A DNA stretch of 64,000 bases from a candidate division WOR-3 bacterium (GTDB taxonomy: Bacteria; Hydrothermota; Tepidihabitantia; Tepidihabitantales; Tepidihabitantaceae): contig JANLFQ010000001.1 of assembly GCA_024653355.1 (NCBI GenBank), positions 952,576 through 1,016,575 of the forward strand, written 5' to 3'. Below the pieces are notes generated by a model. The model did not search any database. It was given only the letters and a program-made list of their open reading frames with translations, and was not told the DNA's origin. Positions 33,140-41,813 of the stretch are shown here, in pieces; positions within the stretch are counted from its first letter, which is position 1, and each line of letters begins with the position of its first letter. Position numbers and translations under genes: made by a program.

Positions 33140-36067
33140 TCAGAATTCGGTGCTTAACACCACCACCCGGGCACCGCTTGTTTTGCCATCAATCTCCAAT
33201 CGGAAGAAGTAGGTCCCGCTTGGCACCCGTTTATTGCGCCCGTCTTTCAAATCCCAGTTAACAGTCATCAGACCGCGTGTTCTGCCCTCCTCATGCCAAT
33301 TCCGCACCATCTGACCAAGACTGTTGTACACCTTTAAATCTGCCCGCTGCCCAGCGCCCAGATGGTAATTTATCGTCAACCTACCTTTTGCCGGATTGGG
33401 CTTGACAGTTAGGTCAGGCTTAAAGACAATTGCCCGGTTTCTTATCTCAACGCCCAGCAACGGCTGGAACTCAGTCGCCTCGTATCTGACCACCGCATTC
33501 GGAATTGAGTCATCGGTCCGAACCTGAATCCAAGTGTAGTCGTTGGGCGCTGTAACCAACCGCGGCGCACCAAACTCCTGCCAGTCTTCCCACTCAATCA
33601 CCCTGATGTCGTCAAACCACACCCTACCTGTGCCCGAATCCGGTCCTGCGCTCTTCAACAGGACATCAAAATATCCGCCTGCGCGCGGTGTTGGTATCTC
33701 GGCATAGAACTCCTGCCATTCATTTGTCCCGTTAACCGCCGGCAGACTGCACACCGCAACTCGCATACCGCCGCTGCGGCTATTGTAAACATTTAAGACC
33801 ACGGTTGCGCCCGCGCCATTGTCTGTTTTCATCCAGCCGTAAACCCCCAGCCGGTGCGAATCCAGAGGGCACGCCATCCGCTCCTCCAGATTGGTAACAA
33901 TCACACCCGTGCCCGCGCTCCGGCGGTGACATAACGACCGCGCCCCGCGGCGCGCCTGGCAATCGTAAAACTCATCCGCCTGATTTAGCAGCCAGAAAGT
34001 TGCTCCTTCATCTTCCATATTGCCCATCCACAACAAGTCCCGGCCCAGCCGCATTTGCCATGCCCCGGCCGGTGCAACAGTCATAACCATTGACAGGTCC
34101 CCGGTATCACTCAAACTGTGCGGCAAAGACCTAAAACCATTGGAATCGGGCAGCAGTTCCAGTGCAACCTCGTACTGTTGCCGGCGCCGGTTCAGATTGG
34201 CACTGTCCAGCACCACCTCGGCAATCACACTCTCCCGGTCCACAACAAGGTAACTGTTTAACTCCCGGGAACGCCGTGCGACATAACGCAAAATTCTTGT
34301 CCCCAATTCGCCTCTTGCCCGATGCGGAATATAATCATCGATGTAAACCGGCACGAGCCAGTAACGGTAAAAACCCCTTTCATCCAGCAGCCCATTGAGA
34401 ATCACCGATGGATAGGTTTCGGGATACTCCTGGTCAAACGCAAAATTGCCCAGCGAATGGGCGATCAACTTTCCCTGATAGACCTCAAAACCCTGCAGAA
34501 TATGGGGGTGGTGACAGACAACCAGTGCTGCGCCCTGGTCAACAATTCGGTGGCGCAACGCAATCTGGCTTGCGGTCGGCTGAACCCAATCTGTTGTAAA
34601 CCACCCTTCATCTATCGGCTCGGGCTGGTACTCCTCACCCGAATGCAGTTCCAGCACCAGAAAGTCGGCAACCGCTTTTGCCCGCCGCATCGCCTGGAAT
34701 ACCCGAAATGTGTCAAGGTTGGCAAACCCCGGTTTGTTCTCCCCGGCATCAAGATAAGGCTGATAGTTGTCGTATTGCCCGGTGCGGTCACTGTAAGCAA
34801 GGAACCCGAGCGCCACCCCGCACTTCACAAGAAAAACAGGTTGATACGCCTCATAGGCGGACCCACCTGCGCCCGAGTAAACTATCCCGAGTGTATCCAG
34901 CACCGCCTGAGTCTGACGCAGCCCCTCCAGCCCGTAATCAACGATGTGGTTGTTGGCGAGCGAGACCACATCGATGCCGGTAAACTTCAGTCCCTGCCCG
35001 TTAGCAGGCCGACCCCGAAAAACAATCGGCTTGGTCGGATGCGGCGTACCACGGTCGGTCAAAGGACATTCAAGATTCGCCACCGTGATGTCGGCAACAT
35101 CACCCAGGTCGGGCTTTATCTTCTGGAAAATCGCTTCCACACCCAGACTGTCAATCAGCGGCTCATAGCGCCTTGCCAGCATCAAATCACCGACAAAATT
35201 CAACCGCAAAGGAAAAGAGCCCGGTCCGGGCGCCAGGTTCACCCGGCACGAATCCCTGCCCAACCTGCCGCTTTCATCCATCACCTGCAGCAAAACCGTA
35301 TAGGTGTGATTGTCCTTGACAACATAGGTGTGAATCGGCCAGGAATCACTGCTTGTGGCGTCATCGCCGAAATCCCAGTGATAAAAATGTTCTCTGCTGT
35401 CCGGGTCTCGCACCCGGCTATAAAACTGTACCGTCACACGCCAGGTGCCATCCCGATTTGCCACCAACTCTTTGGTCTCAAACCACGCCTCCACCTCGGG
35501 CGCCAGCGGCTGGTCAAATGTAACATCGGAAACATCGTCAAAATACACCTTGCCCCTGGCACCGCGGTCCGCATCGTTGATAAACACCATTCCGTTCAAA
35601 CTCGTCAGATGCCCGAACCGGCTGAGCCAATCCTCGCCCACGGGCAAAAGATACCGATTCCAGGACCGTTCTGGAAATGCCCCCTGATAAACGGTGTTCC
35701 AGCGCGCGGGCTCAACTCGCTCCCGACCCGCAAAAGAGTACAGCAATGTCTCTGTTTCCGACACCAGACCAAACCCCTGGACCGCACCGACACTCTCCAC
35801 ATAAACCCACACCTCCCAGACCGTTGATGAGTCCAGCGCCATTGGCGCAATCGGCTCAACCTTCCAGGTGTTGCCGAACAGTTTCAAGGCGTAACGGGAA
35901 CTGTTATGGGTTACCGCTGAATCCAGTGCCCAGGAGTCGGGCTGGACATCTTCGCCCGGAAAGGAAACCAGAAACACATTTCCCGTCTCAAAGTCCTCAA
36001 TCGTATCCGCGAAAAACGGTGCACCAACCGCGCCGAGCCCGCATATCAGCGCTGCGAAAAAAGTCAC
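33140..36067 (-). CDS. Secreted CapA-like phosphoesterase-fold protein with PKD and sorting domains
   Basis: 975 aa starting at GTG 36067, whose last two bases are part of the macro-gene stop (GTGA). A short signal peptide (1-20) is followed by a carbohydrate-binding-like beta domain, then a PKD domain ('YHWDFGDDATSSDSWPIHTY'). The CapA/PGA_cap metallophosphoesterase-like domain is at about 290-560 ('NFVGDLMLARRYE', 'SLANNHIVDYG', 'HHPHILQGFEVY', 'SLGNFAFDQE'). A second beta domain and a C-terminal FlgD/sorting tail ('VKPNPAKGRLTINYHL', 'VPSGTYFFRLEIDG') complete it. CapA proteins act in poly-gamma-glutamate capsule anchoring; the capBC partners are absent, so the substrate is unknown. Confidence 0.88.
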   Translation of the reverse strand: MTFFAALICGLGAVGAPFFADTIEDFETGNVFLVSFPGEDVQPDSWALDSAVTHNSSRYALKLFGNTWKVEPIAPMALDSSTVWEVWVYVESVGAVQGFGLVSETETLLYSFAGRERVEPARWNTVYQGAFPERSWNRYLLPVGEDWLSRFGHLTSLNGMVFINDADRGARGKVYFDDVSDVTFDQPLAPEVEAWFETKELVANRDGTWRVTVQFYSRVRDPDSREHFYHWDFGDDATSSDSWPIHTYVVKDNHTYTVLLQVMDESGRLGRDSCRVNLAPGPGSFPLRLNFVGDLMLARRYEPLIDSLGVEAIFQKIKPDLGDVADITVANLECPLTDRGTPHPTKPIVFRGRPANGQGLKFTGIDVVSLANNHIVDYGLEGLRQTQAVLDTLGIVYSGAGGSAYEAYQPVFLVKCGVALGFLAYSDRTGQYDNYQPYLDAGENKPGFANLDTFRVFQAMRRAKAVADFLVLELHSGEEYQPEPIDEGWFTTDWVQPTASQIALRHRIVDQGAALVVCHHPHILQGFEVYQGKLIAHSLGNFAFDQEYPETYPSVILNGLLDERGFYRYWLVPVYIDDYIPHRARGELGTRILRYVARRSRELNSYLVVDRESVIAEVVLDSANLNRRRQQYEVALELLPDSNGFRSLPHSLSDTGDLSMVMTVAPAGAWQMRLGRDLLWMGNMEDEGATFWLLNQADEFYDCQARRGARSLCHRRSAGTGVIVTNLEERMACPLDSHRLGVYGWMKTDNGAGATVVLNVYNSRSGGMRVAVCSLPAVNGTNEWQEFYAEIPTPRAGGYFDVLLKSAGPDSGTGRVWFDDIRVIEWEDWQEFGAPRLVTAPNDYTWIQVRTDDSIPNAVVRYEATEFQPLLGVEIRNRAIVFKPDLTVKPNPAKGRLTINYHLGAGQRADLKVYNSLGQMVRNWHEEGRTRGLMTVNWDLKDGRNKRVPSGTYFFRLEIDGKTSGARVVVLSTEF

Positions 36068-36606
36068 GCCGACCTCTTTGCCATCCGGACCAGGGCAGTT
36101 TGGTAAACTTCAAAATCGGCCTCACTGAACAAGACAAACCTTATCCGCCGGACAAACCTCAACTCCGGTATCTTCTTAATCACGGTCCTGAGCGCCACCG
36201 CTGCCGCCTCTTCAACTGGATAACCGAAATACCCGGTGGAAATTGATGGAAAGGCAATGGACTTAACTTGATGCCGCTCGGCGACCTCCAGGGCGTTCTC
36301 ATAACATCGGGCAAGAACCCTTTCTTCCGGCTTATCAACCCCATAAACCGGTCCGAGACAGTGAATCACATACTTATTGGGCAGATTGTGCCCGGCAGTA
36401 ATCACCGCATCACCCGGTTTAATCGGTGCCAGGGGCTTACACTCCTCATAAAGTGCCGGACCTGCTGCTCGATGAATCGCACCCGCAACACCACCGCCCG
36501 GTGCCAATCGAGCATTCGCCGCATTCACCACCGCATCAAAACCTTCCTGCTTTGTAATATCCCCCCGCACACACTCCAGTTCAAAATCACCGACTTTAAT
36601 TTGCAT
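36064..36606 (-). CDS. Macro-domain ADP-ribose-binding hydrolase
   Basis: 180 aa, a complete MacroD/YmdB-type macrodomain. 'VVNAANARLAPGGGVAGAIH' is the ADP-ribose loop and 'SISTGYFGYPVEEAA' the second phosphate-binding loop. Family members remove ADP-ribose from proteins or deacetylate O-acetyl-ADP-ribose. It is translationally coupled to the secreted CapA-like protein by a GTGA overlap, an odd pairing of a cytoplasmic and an exported protein. The promoter contains a dyad that may be an operator. Confidence 0.93.
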   Translation of the reverse strand: MQIKVGDFELECVRGDITKQEGFDAVVNAANARLAPGGGVAGAIHRAAGPALYEECKPLAPIKPGDAVITAGHNLPNKYVIHCLGPVYGVDKPEERVLARCYENALEVAERHQVKSIAFPSISTGYFGYPVEEAAAVALRTVIKKIPELRFVRRIRFVLFSEADFEVYQTALVRMAKRSA

Positions 36607-36646
36607 AAAAATCCCTTTTTACTTTAGACAAAAAATAGGTTAATCT

Positions 36647-36676
36647 ATTATAAACTGTAACAGTCCCTCTTGTCAA
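36647..36676 (-). promoter_or_regulatory. Promoter of the macro-domain operon with dyad operator
   Basis: -35 TTGACA (36676-36671), 18-nt spacer, -10 TATAAT (36652-36647). The leader is about 34 nt with a weak AAAGGGA site. The spacer contains the perfect dyad ACTGT-T-ACAGT (36664-36654), well placed for a repressor to block polymerase. Its regulator is unknown. Confidence 0.65.
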
Positions 36677-36770
36677 TAAACCGGGTTTTCATCCAACCGC
36701 ATTTTGGTCTCTTTCTAAAATTTTTCGGTCGTCTTATCCCGAGACCAACAGGCAATTATAAACTTATCAA

Positions 36771-37048
36771 GTATACTTTAAAGTATACAGCCAAAAATCG
36801 GGTGAAAAGGAACAAGATATTGTAATTCAGGAAGTTAAGCAATTTTGACCGCATTTTCCCTACCCAACCCCGGGACAGTTTCGGGGATGGTATTGGATTT
36901 TACTGGATTAACGGCTTGCCCGTGAGTTTTCTAAACCATTTCGGGCGCCAAACTTGATATTAAATCTTTCCTGGTATTGATGTTGAATCGCCCTGCGGCA
37001 TTGGCAATACCGGCTCAGGTTCAGCGGCAACTGTTCCTATTGACTGTA
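36771..37048 (+). repeat. Modular intergenic element, copy B (upstream of yjbQ)
   Basis: The 471-nt gap 36607-37077 holds no credible gene. Block 1 at 36771-36790 contains the palindrome GTATACTTTAAAGTATAC plus AG. Block 2 at 36853-36898 matches copy A in 42 of 46 positions. Block 3 is at 36986-37002, with block 4 (GGCATTGGCAATACC) overlapping it at 36997-37011. The yjbQ -35 TTGACTGTA is at 37040-37048. Both copies lie between divergent genes and point toward the + strand gene. Confidence 0.75.
36869..36887 (+). ncRNA. Conserved hairpin within element copy B
   Basis: CCCCGGGA-CAG-TTTCGGGG, an 8-pair stem with two G.U pairs in + strand RNA. It corresponds to the hairpin of copy A. No run of U follows, so it is not an ordinary terminator. 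RNA function is inference. Confidence 0.35.
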
Positions 37049-37078
37049 AGGTAATCTCGGTTAATATAGGTAAGGGTA
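37040..37078 (+). promoter_or_regulatory. yjbQ promoter, near-leaderless
   Basis: -35 TTGACT (37040-37045), 16-nt spacer, -10 TAATAT (37062-37067). Predicted +1 at about 37074, leaving 4 nt before the ATG at 37078. The AAGG before the ATG would then lie mostly upstream of the transcript. Confidence 0.6.
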
Positions 37079-37479
37079 TGATTTCCTTTACGGTCAAAAC
37101 CCACCGCCGCACCGAACTTGTTGACATCACCAGCCAGGTCCAGGAGGCGGTGGCAAAAACCAACATTTCATCCGGGGTCTGTTTTGTCTATGTGCCCCAC
37201 ACAACCGCCGGCATCTGCGTAAACGAAAGTTATGACCCCGATGTTGCCGAAGACATTACCCGGACGCTGTCGAAACTTGTCCCACCGGATGCCCATTATC
37301 AGCACACCGAAGGCAATGCCGATGCCCATATCAAATCGGTACTGGTCGGCACCAGTCAGGCGATTCCGGTAGAAAACGGCAAACTGCGTCTGGGCCGGTG
37401 GCAGGGGATATTTTTTTGCGAGTTTGATGGTCCGCGCATCAGGACCTGTTTTGTTCAGGTAATCAAAAGTACTATTTAA
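37078..37479 (+). CDS. yjbQ: YjbQ/UPF0047 family protein
   Basis: 133 aa, full length for the family. 'VPHTTAGICVNESYDPDV' and 'HTEGNADAHIKS' carry the conserved His, Glu and Asn residues around the putative metal site. 'GRWQGIFFCEFDGPR' is the C-terminal signature. Family members show weak thiamine-phosphate-synthase activity in vitro; the physiological role is unclear. It leads an operon with an aminotransferase and a subtilase. Confidence 0.93.
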   Translation: MISFTVKTHRRTELVDITSQVQEAVAKTNISSGVCFVYVPHTTAGICVNESYDPDVAEDITRTLSKLVPPDAHYQHTEGNADAHIKSVLVGTSQAIPVENGKLRLGRWQGIFFCEFDGPRIRTCFVQVIKSTI

Positions 37480-37491
37480 AAAGGAGGATAA

Positions 37492-38565
37492 ATGAGTCAT
37501 AAGAAACTTTTTGTTCCCGGTCCAACCGAAGTCCGGGAAGAGGTCCTTAAGGCACAGGCGAAATGGATGATTGGTCACCGTTCTAAGGAGTTTGGTGACC
37601 TGAATGCCCGCTGTATTGAAAAGACCCAGAAGATTTTGAAGACGAAGAACTATGTTTTCTGGTGGACCGCATCCGGAACCGGTCTGATGGAAGGCACCAT
37701 CCGGAATGTGGTGCGGCGCAGGGTGCTGCACTGCGTCAATGGCGCATTCTCGGACCGCTGGTTTAAAATCTCCCAGGCTTGTGGCAAAGAGCCTGAGGCG
37801 CTGCGCGTTGAATGGGGCAAGGCGATAAAGCCCGAGATGGTTGACCAGGAACTTGCCAAAGGCGGTTTTGAGGCGGTCACGATTACCCAGAACGAAACCT
37901 CAACCGGGGTTCGCTCGCCGATTGAGGACATCGCCCGGATGGTACGCAGTAAGTATCCGGATGTCTTGATTCTGGTTGATGCCGTTTCCAGTTTGATGGG
38001 CGACTGGTTTGACATCGACGAACTGGGCCTGGATGTGGTCGTCGCATCAAGCCAGAAGTGCGTCGCTTTGCCGCCCGGTCTTGCCGTTGCCATCGTCTCG
38101 TCCCGGGCGATGGAGAAGTGCCGGAACAATCCCGAGCGTGGTTACTACTTTGATTTTGAGGCGATGCTCAAGCGGTACGAAAAGGACAAGCAGACCCCGA
38201 CCACGCCGGCAATTTCTCTTTTCTGGGCGCTTGATGTCCAGTTAGACGCCATCCTTGCCGAAGGGATGGAAAATCGGTATCAGCGCCATTTGCAGATGGC
38301 GCAGTTCACCCGGGAGTGGGCAAAGAAATACTTTGCCGTGTACCCGGAACCGGGCTATGAGTCGGTGACATTGACCACCGTGACCAACACCCGGGGCATC
38401 AGCGTCAAGGATTTGAACAGCGCGCTCGGCGAGCGGGGAATGCAAATCTCCAACGGTTACGGCGACCTGAAGGAGAAGACCTTCCGCATCGCCCATATGG
38501 GTGATTTGACAATGGAAGATATGGAGGCGGTGACCACGGCGATTGTCGAAATCCTGAAATTGTGA
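37492..38565 (+). CDS. Class V aminotransferase (alanine/serine-glyoxylate type)
   Basis: 357 aa PLP enzyme of the AGXT/serine-pyruvate subgroup. 'LFVPGPTEVREEVL' is the subgroup N-terminus and the PLP-binding lysine is about Lys189 in 'VASSQKCVALPPG'. 'LVDAVSSLMGDWFD' supplies the cofactor-contacting Asp. It probably transfers the amino group from alanine or serine to glyoxylate, or works in a serine pathway; the substrate cannot be fixed from sequence. A strong AAGGAGG site lies 5 nt before the ATG. The stop overlaps the GTG of the following subtilase. Confidence 0.92.
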   Translation: MSHKKLFVPGPTEVREEVLKAQAKWMIGHRSKEFGDLNARCIEKTQKILKTKNYVFWWTASGTGLMEGTIRNVVRRRVLHCVNGAFSDRWFKISQACGKEPEALRVEWGKAIKPEMVDQELAKGGFEAVTITQNETSTGVRSPIEDIARMVRSKYPDVLILVDAVSSLMGDWFDIDELGLDVVVASSQKCVALPPGLAVAIVSSRAMEKCRNNPERGYYFDFEAMLKRYEKDKQTPTTPAISLFWALDVQLDAILAEGMENRYQRHLQMAQFTREWAKKYFAVYPEPGYESVTLTTVTNTRGISVKDLNSALGERGMQISNGYGDLKEKTFRIAHMGDLTMEDMEAVTTAIVEILKL

Positions 38566-40844
38566 GTCTCTTTCTTTGGCTCGGCTGGGCGCTCCTTTCA
38601 TTTGCCGGGCCAGGAATCGTTAAAACGCAGAGCGCCGCAACCTTTACACCGGAGCCTTATGCCTCAGCTGGTGAGATTCGTTTCGCCAATGGCACCGTTT
38701 TAAGAATTAACCAGACCGAACCGAACCACGAAAAGAACAGCACCCGCTACTGGCTAATCCACTTTTCTCAGCCCGTCCGAAAGGAGATGCTGGATTATTT
38801 ACACAGCCTCGGGCTGGAGCCGGTCTGTTACATCGCTTATCAGACGGTCGTTTGTCGAAATTCAACCACCGTTTCCGTTCCCGCCTTACTCCCCCGGCTC
38901 AAAGGATATTCTGTTGACTGGGCAGGACCATTTCTGCCCGAATACAAGATGAGCCCGGATGTCACACCATCAACCGAATTTAGCGAACTCGCCTTTGCCC
39001 TCTGGCGCCCAAAACAGAACCTGTTGAAACTGTCAAACCTGAACGCCGGTCAACTAACCGAACTTGATGAAGTCAACTGGGTTGAGCGCCGGCACCGGTT
39101 TGAACCTTTTAACCGTGATGTTCAATGGGTGGTGCAAACCGGCTGGGACTCACTGGGCCCAGTTGAACCCAATAACAACTTTCGCCGCTTCTGGAATGCC
39201 GGGCTACGTGGTCAGGGTATAATTGTCGGGCTGTTTGATTCAGGAATAAACACCGAGCACGATATGTTTCGCGACCCCTGGGTACCATTAGAAATGCCGG
39301 GCATCTATCTCAACCACCGTAAAATTGTCGCCTATAAACTGTTCCGCAACGCCGCCTTTGGTGACCCGAGTGCCGTAGTCTATCACGGCTCGGCGGTTGC
39401 AGGAACGCTTGCCGGCAACGACTCTTTGTGCGGCAATTTAAGCGACCTCGACGGTGTCGCACCCGATGCCCGCATCTACTTCCTTGATATCGCTACCGCC
39501 AGTGGCCAGTACATTTTTGATAACGATATGACCGAAATGCTGGACTCAATCCGGCTCAGTTATGGCATGCCCGAACCGGTGCGCCAGGTATCCGGCTCTT
39601 TCGGCTCAATGGACCAGACGGGTTACTATACGCTTGCCGATGCGACCCTTGATGCGGTCACCTGGCAGGACAAAAATTTTCTTGTTGTCTGGGCAGCAGG
39701 TAATGGCGCCGGCACTCAGTATCGGATTGGCCACCCCGCCTGTGCGAAAAACTGCCTCACGGTCGGCGGCTCCGGTAACGGCACAAGAAGCAATTTGATT
39801 TACTCCCTTTCTTCTGCCGGTCCAACCCGGGACTTAAGAATCAAACCCAACCTTGTCGCGCCCGCGGACAGCATCTACACCGTTTACGGTGCCGGCATCA
39901 ACACCTATCGCGTCCGCGCCGGCACCAGTTTTGCCGCTCCGGCGGTCAGCGCCGCCCTGACTTTACTCCGTCAGTACCTCAAAGAGGGCTGGTATCCGTC
40001 CGGAAAACCGGACCCAAAAAGGTCACTTGTTGCGCCCAGTGCCGCACTGATGCGCGCCCTTGCCATCTGTGCTACCGACACCGATGTCGGCGCGGGCACA
40101 ATTCCGGACAACAGAACCGGCTGGGGCAGGCTCAACCTGTCCCGGATTATGCATCTACCGGACGACTCAATCGCCTTCACCTTTGTTGACGACTCAATCG
40201 GGTTAGAAACCGGGCAGTTTGATGAGTACGAAATTGTCCTCGACCGCAGGGAGCCGTTGTTCATCACCCTTGCCTGGACCGACACCGCGGCGCTGCCTGC
40301 GGCTGAAATCGCCCTGGTCAACGACCTGAACTTAGAGGCGATAAGCCCGGACGGCAACCGTTATCGGGGCAATCAACTTTACCTCAATCAATCAATGCCC
40401 AACCCGGGTGAATGGGACGAAAGGAATGTCGAAGAGGTGATTCGCATCGCCCATCCGCTCCCCGGAACCTGGAAGGTACGCATTTATGCCCGTAATGTTT
40501 ACACCCCGCGCCAGCCTTACGCGCTGGTAATCAGGGGCGGCATTCAGGGCTTACCAATCGGAATCTCGGAACATTTTCCGCCCCTTAGGGCAAAACTATC
40601 GCCTGACCTGTACCCCGGTTTACAAAACAGCCGGCGCTCTTTTTTGATTGTGCCACCCAACAGCGTAATACGGGTGTGGAGTTCGGATGGCAGGCAGGTT
40701 GTCCGCCTTGCTTCTCAACACCGGCCATTTGCCTGGCACTATACCGACCGCACCGGGAAAAAACTGCCCGCTGGCGTTTATCTCTATCAAATCGAAGGTT
40801 TGCATACAGGTTCGCACCAGGGAAAAGTTGTCCTTATCAGGTAA
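38562..40844 (+). CDS. Second secreted subtilisin-like (S8) protease with sorting tail
   Basis: 760 aa starting at GTG 38562, overlapping the aminotransferase stop (GTGA). Signal peptide about 1-16; propeptide-like region to about 190. Catalytic Asp226 ('GLFDSGINTEHDMF'), His275 ('YHGSAVAGTLAG'), Asn381 ('AAGNGAG') and Ser456 ('AGTSFAAPAV') are intact. A P-domain-like beta region follows (about 540-660), then a FlgD-type tail ending 'LPAGVYLYQIEG...KVVLIR' without a clear PNPF motif. It differs in architecture from the subtilase at 20382. Coupling to cytoplasmic enzymes is unusual. Its last 8 nt overlap the convergent Lrp-like gene. Confidence 0.92.
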   Translation: MSLFLWLGWALLSFAGPGIVKTQSAATFTPEPYASAGEIRFANGTVLRINQTEPNHEKNSTRYWLIHFSQPVRKEMLDYLHSLGLEPVCYIAYQTVVCRNSTTVSVPALLPRLKGYSVDWAGPFLPEYKMSPDVTPSTEFSELAFALWRPKQNLLKLSNLNAGQLTELDEVNWVERRHRFEPFNRDVQWVVQTGWDSLGPVEPNNNFRRFWNAGLRGQGIIVGLFDSGINTEHDMFRDPWVPLEMPGIYLNHRKIVAYKLFRNAAFGDPSAVVYHGSAVAGTLAGNDSLCGNLSDLDGVAPDARIYFLDIATASGQYIFDNDMTEMLDSIRLSYGMPEPVRQVSGSFGSMDQTGYYTLADATLDAVTWQDKNFLVVWAAGNGAGTQYRIGHPACAKNCLTVGGSGNGTRSNLIYSLSSAGPTRDLRIKPNLVAPADSIYTVYGAGINTYRVRAGTSFAAPAVSAALTLLRQYLKEGWYPSGKPDPKRSLVAPSAALMRALAICATDTDVGAGTIPDNRTGWGRLNLSRIMHLPDDSIAFTFVDDSIGLETGQFDEYEIVLDRREPLFITLAWTDTAALPAAEIALVNDLNLEAISPDGNRYRGNQLYLNQSMPNPGEWDERNVEEVIRIAHPLPGTWKVRIYARNVYTPRQPYALVIRGGIQGLPIGISEHFPPLRAKLSPDLYPGLQNSRRSFLIVPPNSVIRVWSSDGRQVVRLASQHRPFAWHYTDRTGKKLPAGVYLYQIEGLHTGSHQGKVVLIR

Positions 40845-41754
40845 GGGAAACGACATTTTTTACCCACCGGTCATTGATGATTATCTCCCGATTGTGAACG
40901 ACCCCGGCAACACGCACCCCGTTAATTTTGTCAAGAAACGACACCCGATCTAATAGGTCGGCAACACCCCAGACATCGGACTCAACCTCAACATAGCGCC
41001 GATTGCCCGTCCTGCCCCCAAACACAAGTTCAAAACCCTGTCCGGCAATCATCTTTTCGAGCAGTTCCGGCTTGAGACCGGTTTCAAGCAGAAAATGGAA
41101 ATGGCCAAAGTTGGCACAGCGACTCCAGTCAATACTCGGTTGCATCCGGAAGATTCCCGAAGGGTTGTTTCGCGACCAGTACAGACGGGAGATTTTAGCC
41201 TTGACCCAGTTGTCACTCTGCCCGAATGCCCGGGCAATTTCCCCCGGGGGGAGAGTTGGGTTCTGATAGAGGAACTGCAGAAACGCCCGCTCCTCGCGTG
41301 ACAGCGGCATGGAGACCGGAAATGTGTACTCCTCCACCCGAAAAACCTCAACCTCAGATGTGGGGCTAAAGGTCTGGATGAATCGGGTTTCATTCTTAAA
41401 ATCCCGCGAGTAAAATATCAATGCCAGGCTGTGGCCAATACCCGATGGAAGCGAGGTGTTGATAAAAATTTCCGTAACAAATGGCAGTCGGCTGACGATG
41501 TCTTCGGCAAGTGAAATGGGGTCATCACTTTTAACCTGCAAAGCCGCCATCACCCAGTTTCCCCCTAAAAGCGGCGGTACAACCAGCGTCAGGTGGAACG
41601 ACCGAATCAAGCCCCCCTGCAGCAGCTGCTCGAGCCGTCGCCTGTACTCCGCTTCGTCCAATCCTGCCGGACTTAAATCCGCCTCTTCGGGAAACCATCC
41701 CCGGACCTCGGCAATTCTGAGCACCTTTAGGTCTGCCGGCTCAAGCACAATCAT
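40837..41754 (-). CDS. Two-unit Lrp/AsnC-like regulator
   Basis: 305 aa. Two successive modules of winged helix plus ferredoxin-like domain: the first at about 1-140 ('DLKVLRIAEVRGWFPEEADL') and the second at about 150-305 ('SREERAFLQFLYQNPTLPPG', 'EIARAFGQSDNWVKAKISRL'). The second HTH is the better match to Lrp; the first is diverged. It probably binds DNA and responds to an amino acid or other small ligand, but tandem Lrp-like folds also occur in heme-pathway decarboxylases (AhbA/B type), so an enzymatic role is possible. AAAGGAGG precedes the ATG. Confidence 0.7.
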   Translation of the reverse strand: MIVLEPADLKVLRIAEVRGWFPEEADLSPAGLDEAEYRRRLEQLLQGGLIRSFHLTLVVPPLLGGNWVMAALQVKSDDPISLAEDIVSRLPFVTEIFINTSLPSGIGHSLALIFYSRDFKNETRFIQTFSPTSEVEVFRVEEYTFPVSMPLSREERAFLQFLYQNPTLPPGEIARAFGQSDNWVKAKISRLYWSRNNPSGIFRMQPSIDWSRCANFGHFHFLLETGLKPELLEKMIAGQGFELVFGGRTGNRRYVEVESDVWGVADLLDRVSFLDKINGVRVAGVVHNREIIINDRWVKNVVSLT

Positions 41755-41813
41755 CCTGCCTCCTTTTCTTATCTTTCTGTTTTTTTATGTTAACAGCCGC
41801 CTTACTCCGCAAA

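Noticed and set aside
34322-35827. 501-codon + strand frame antisense to the CapA-like gene
   Set aside because: The minus strand encodes a coherent multidomain protein with start, overlap and sorting tail. The + frame shows no domains.
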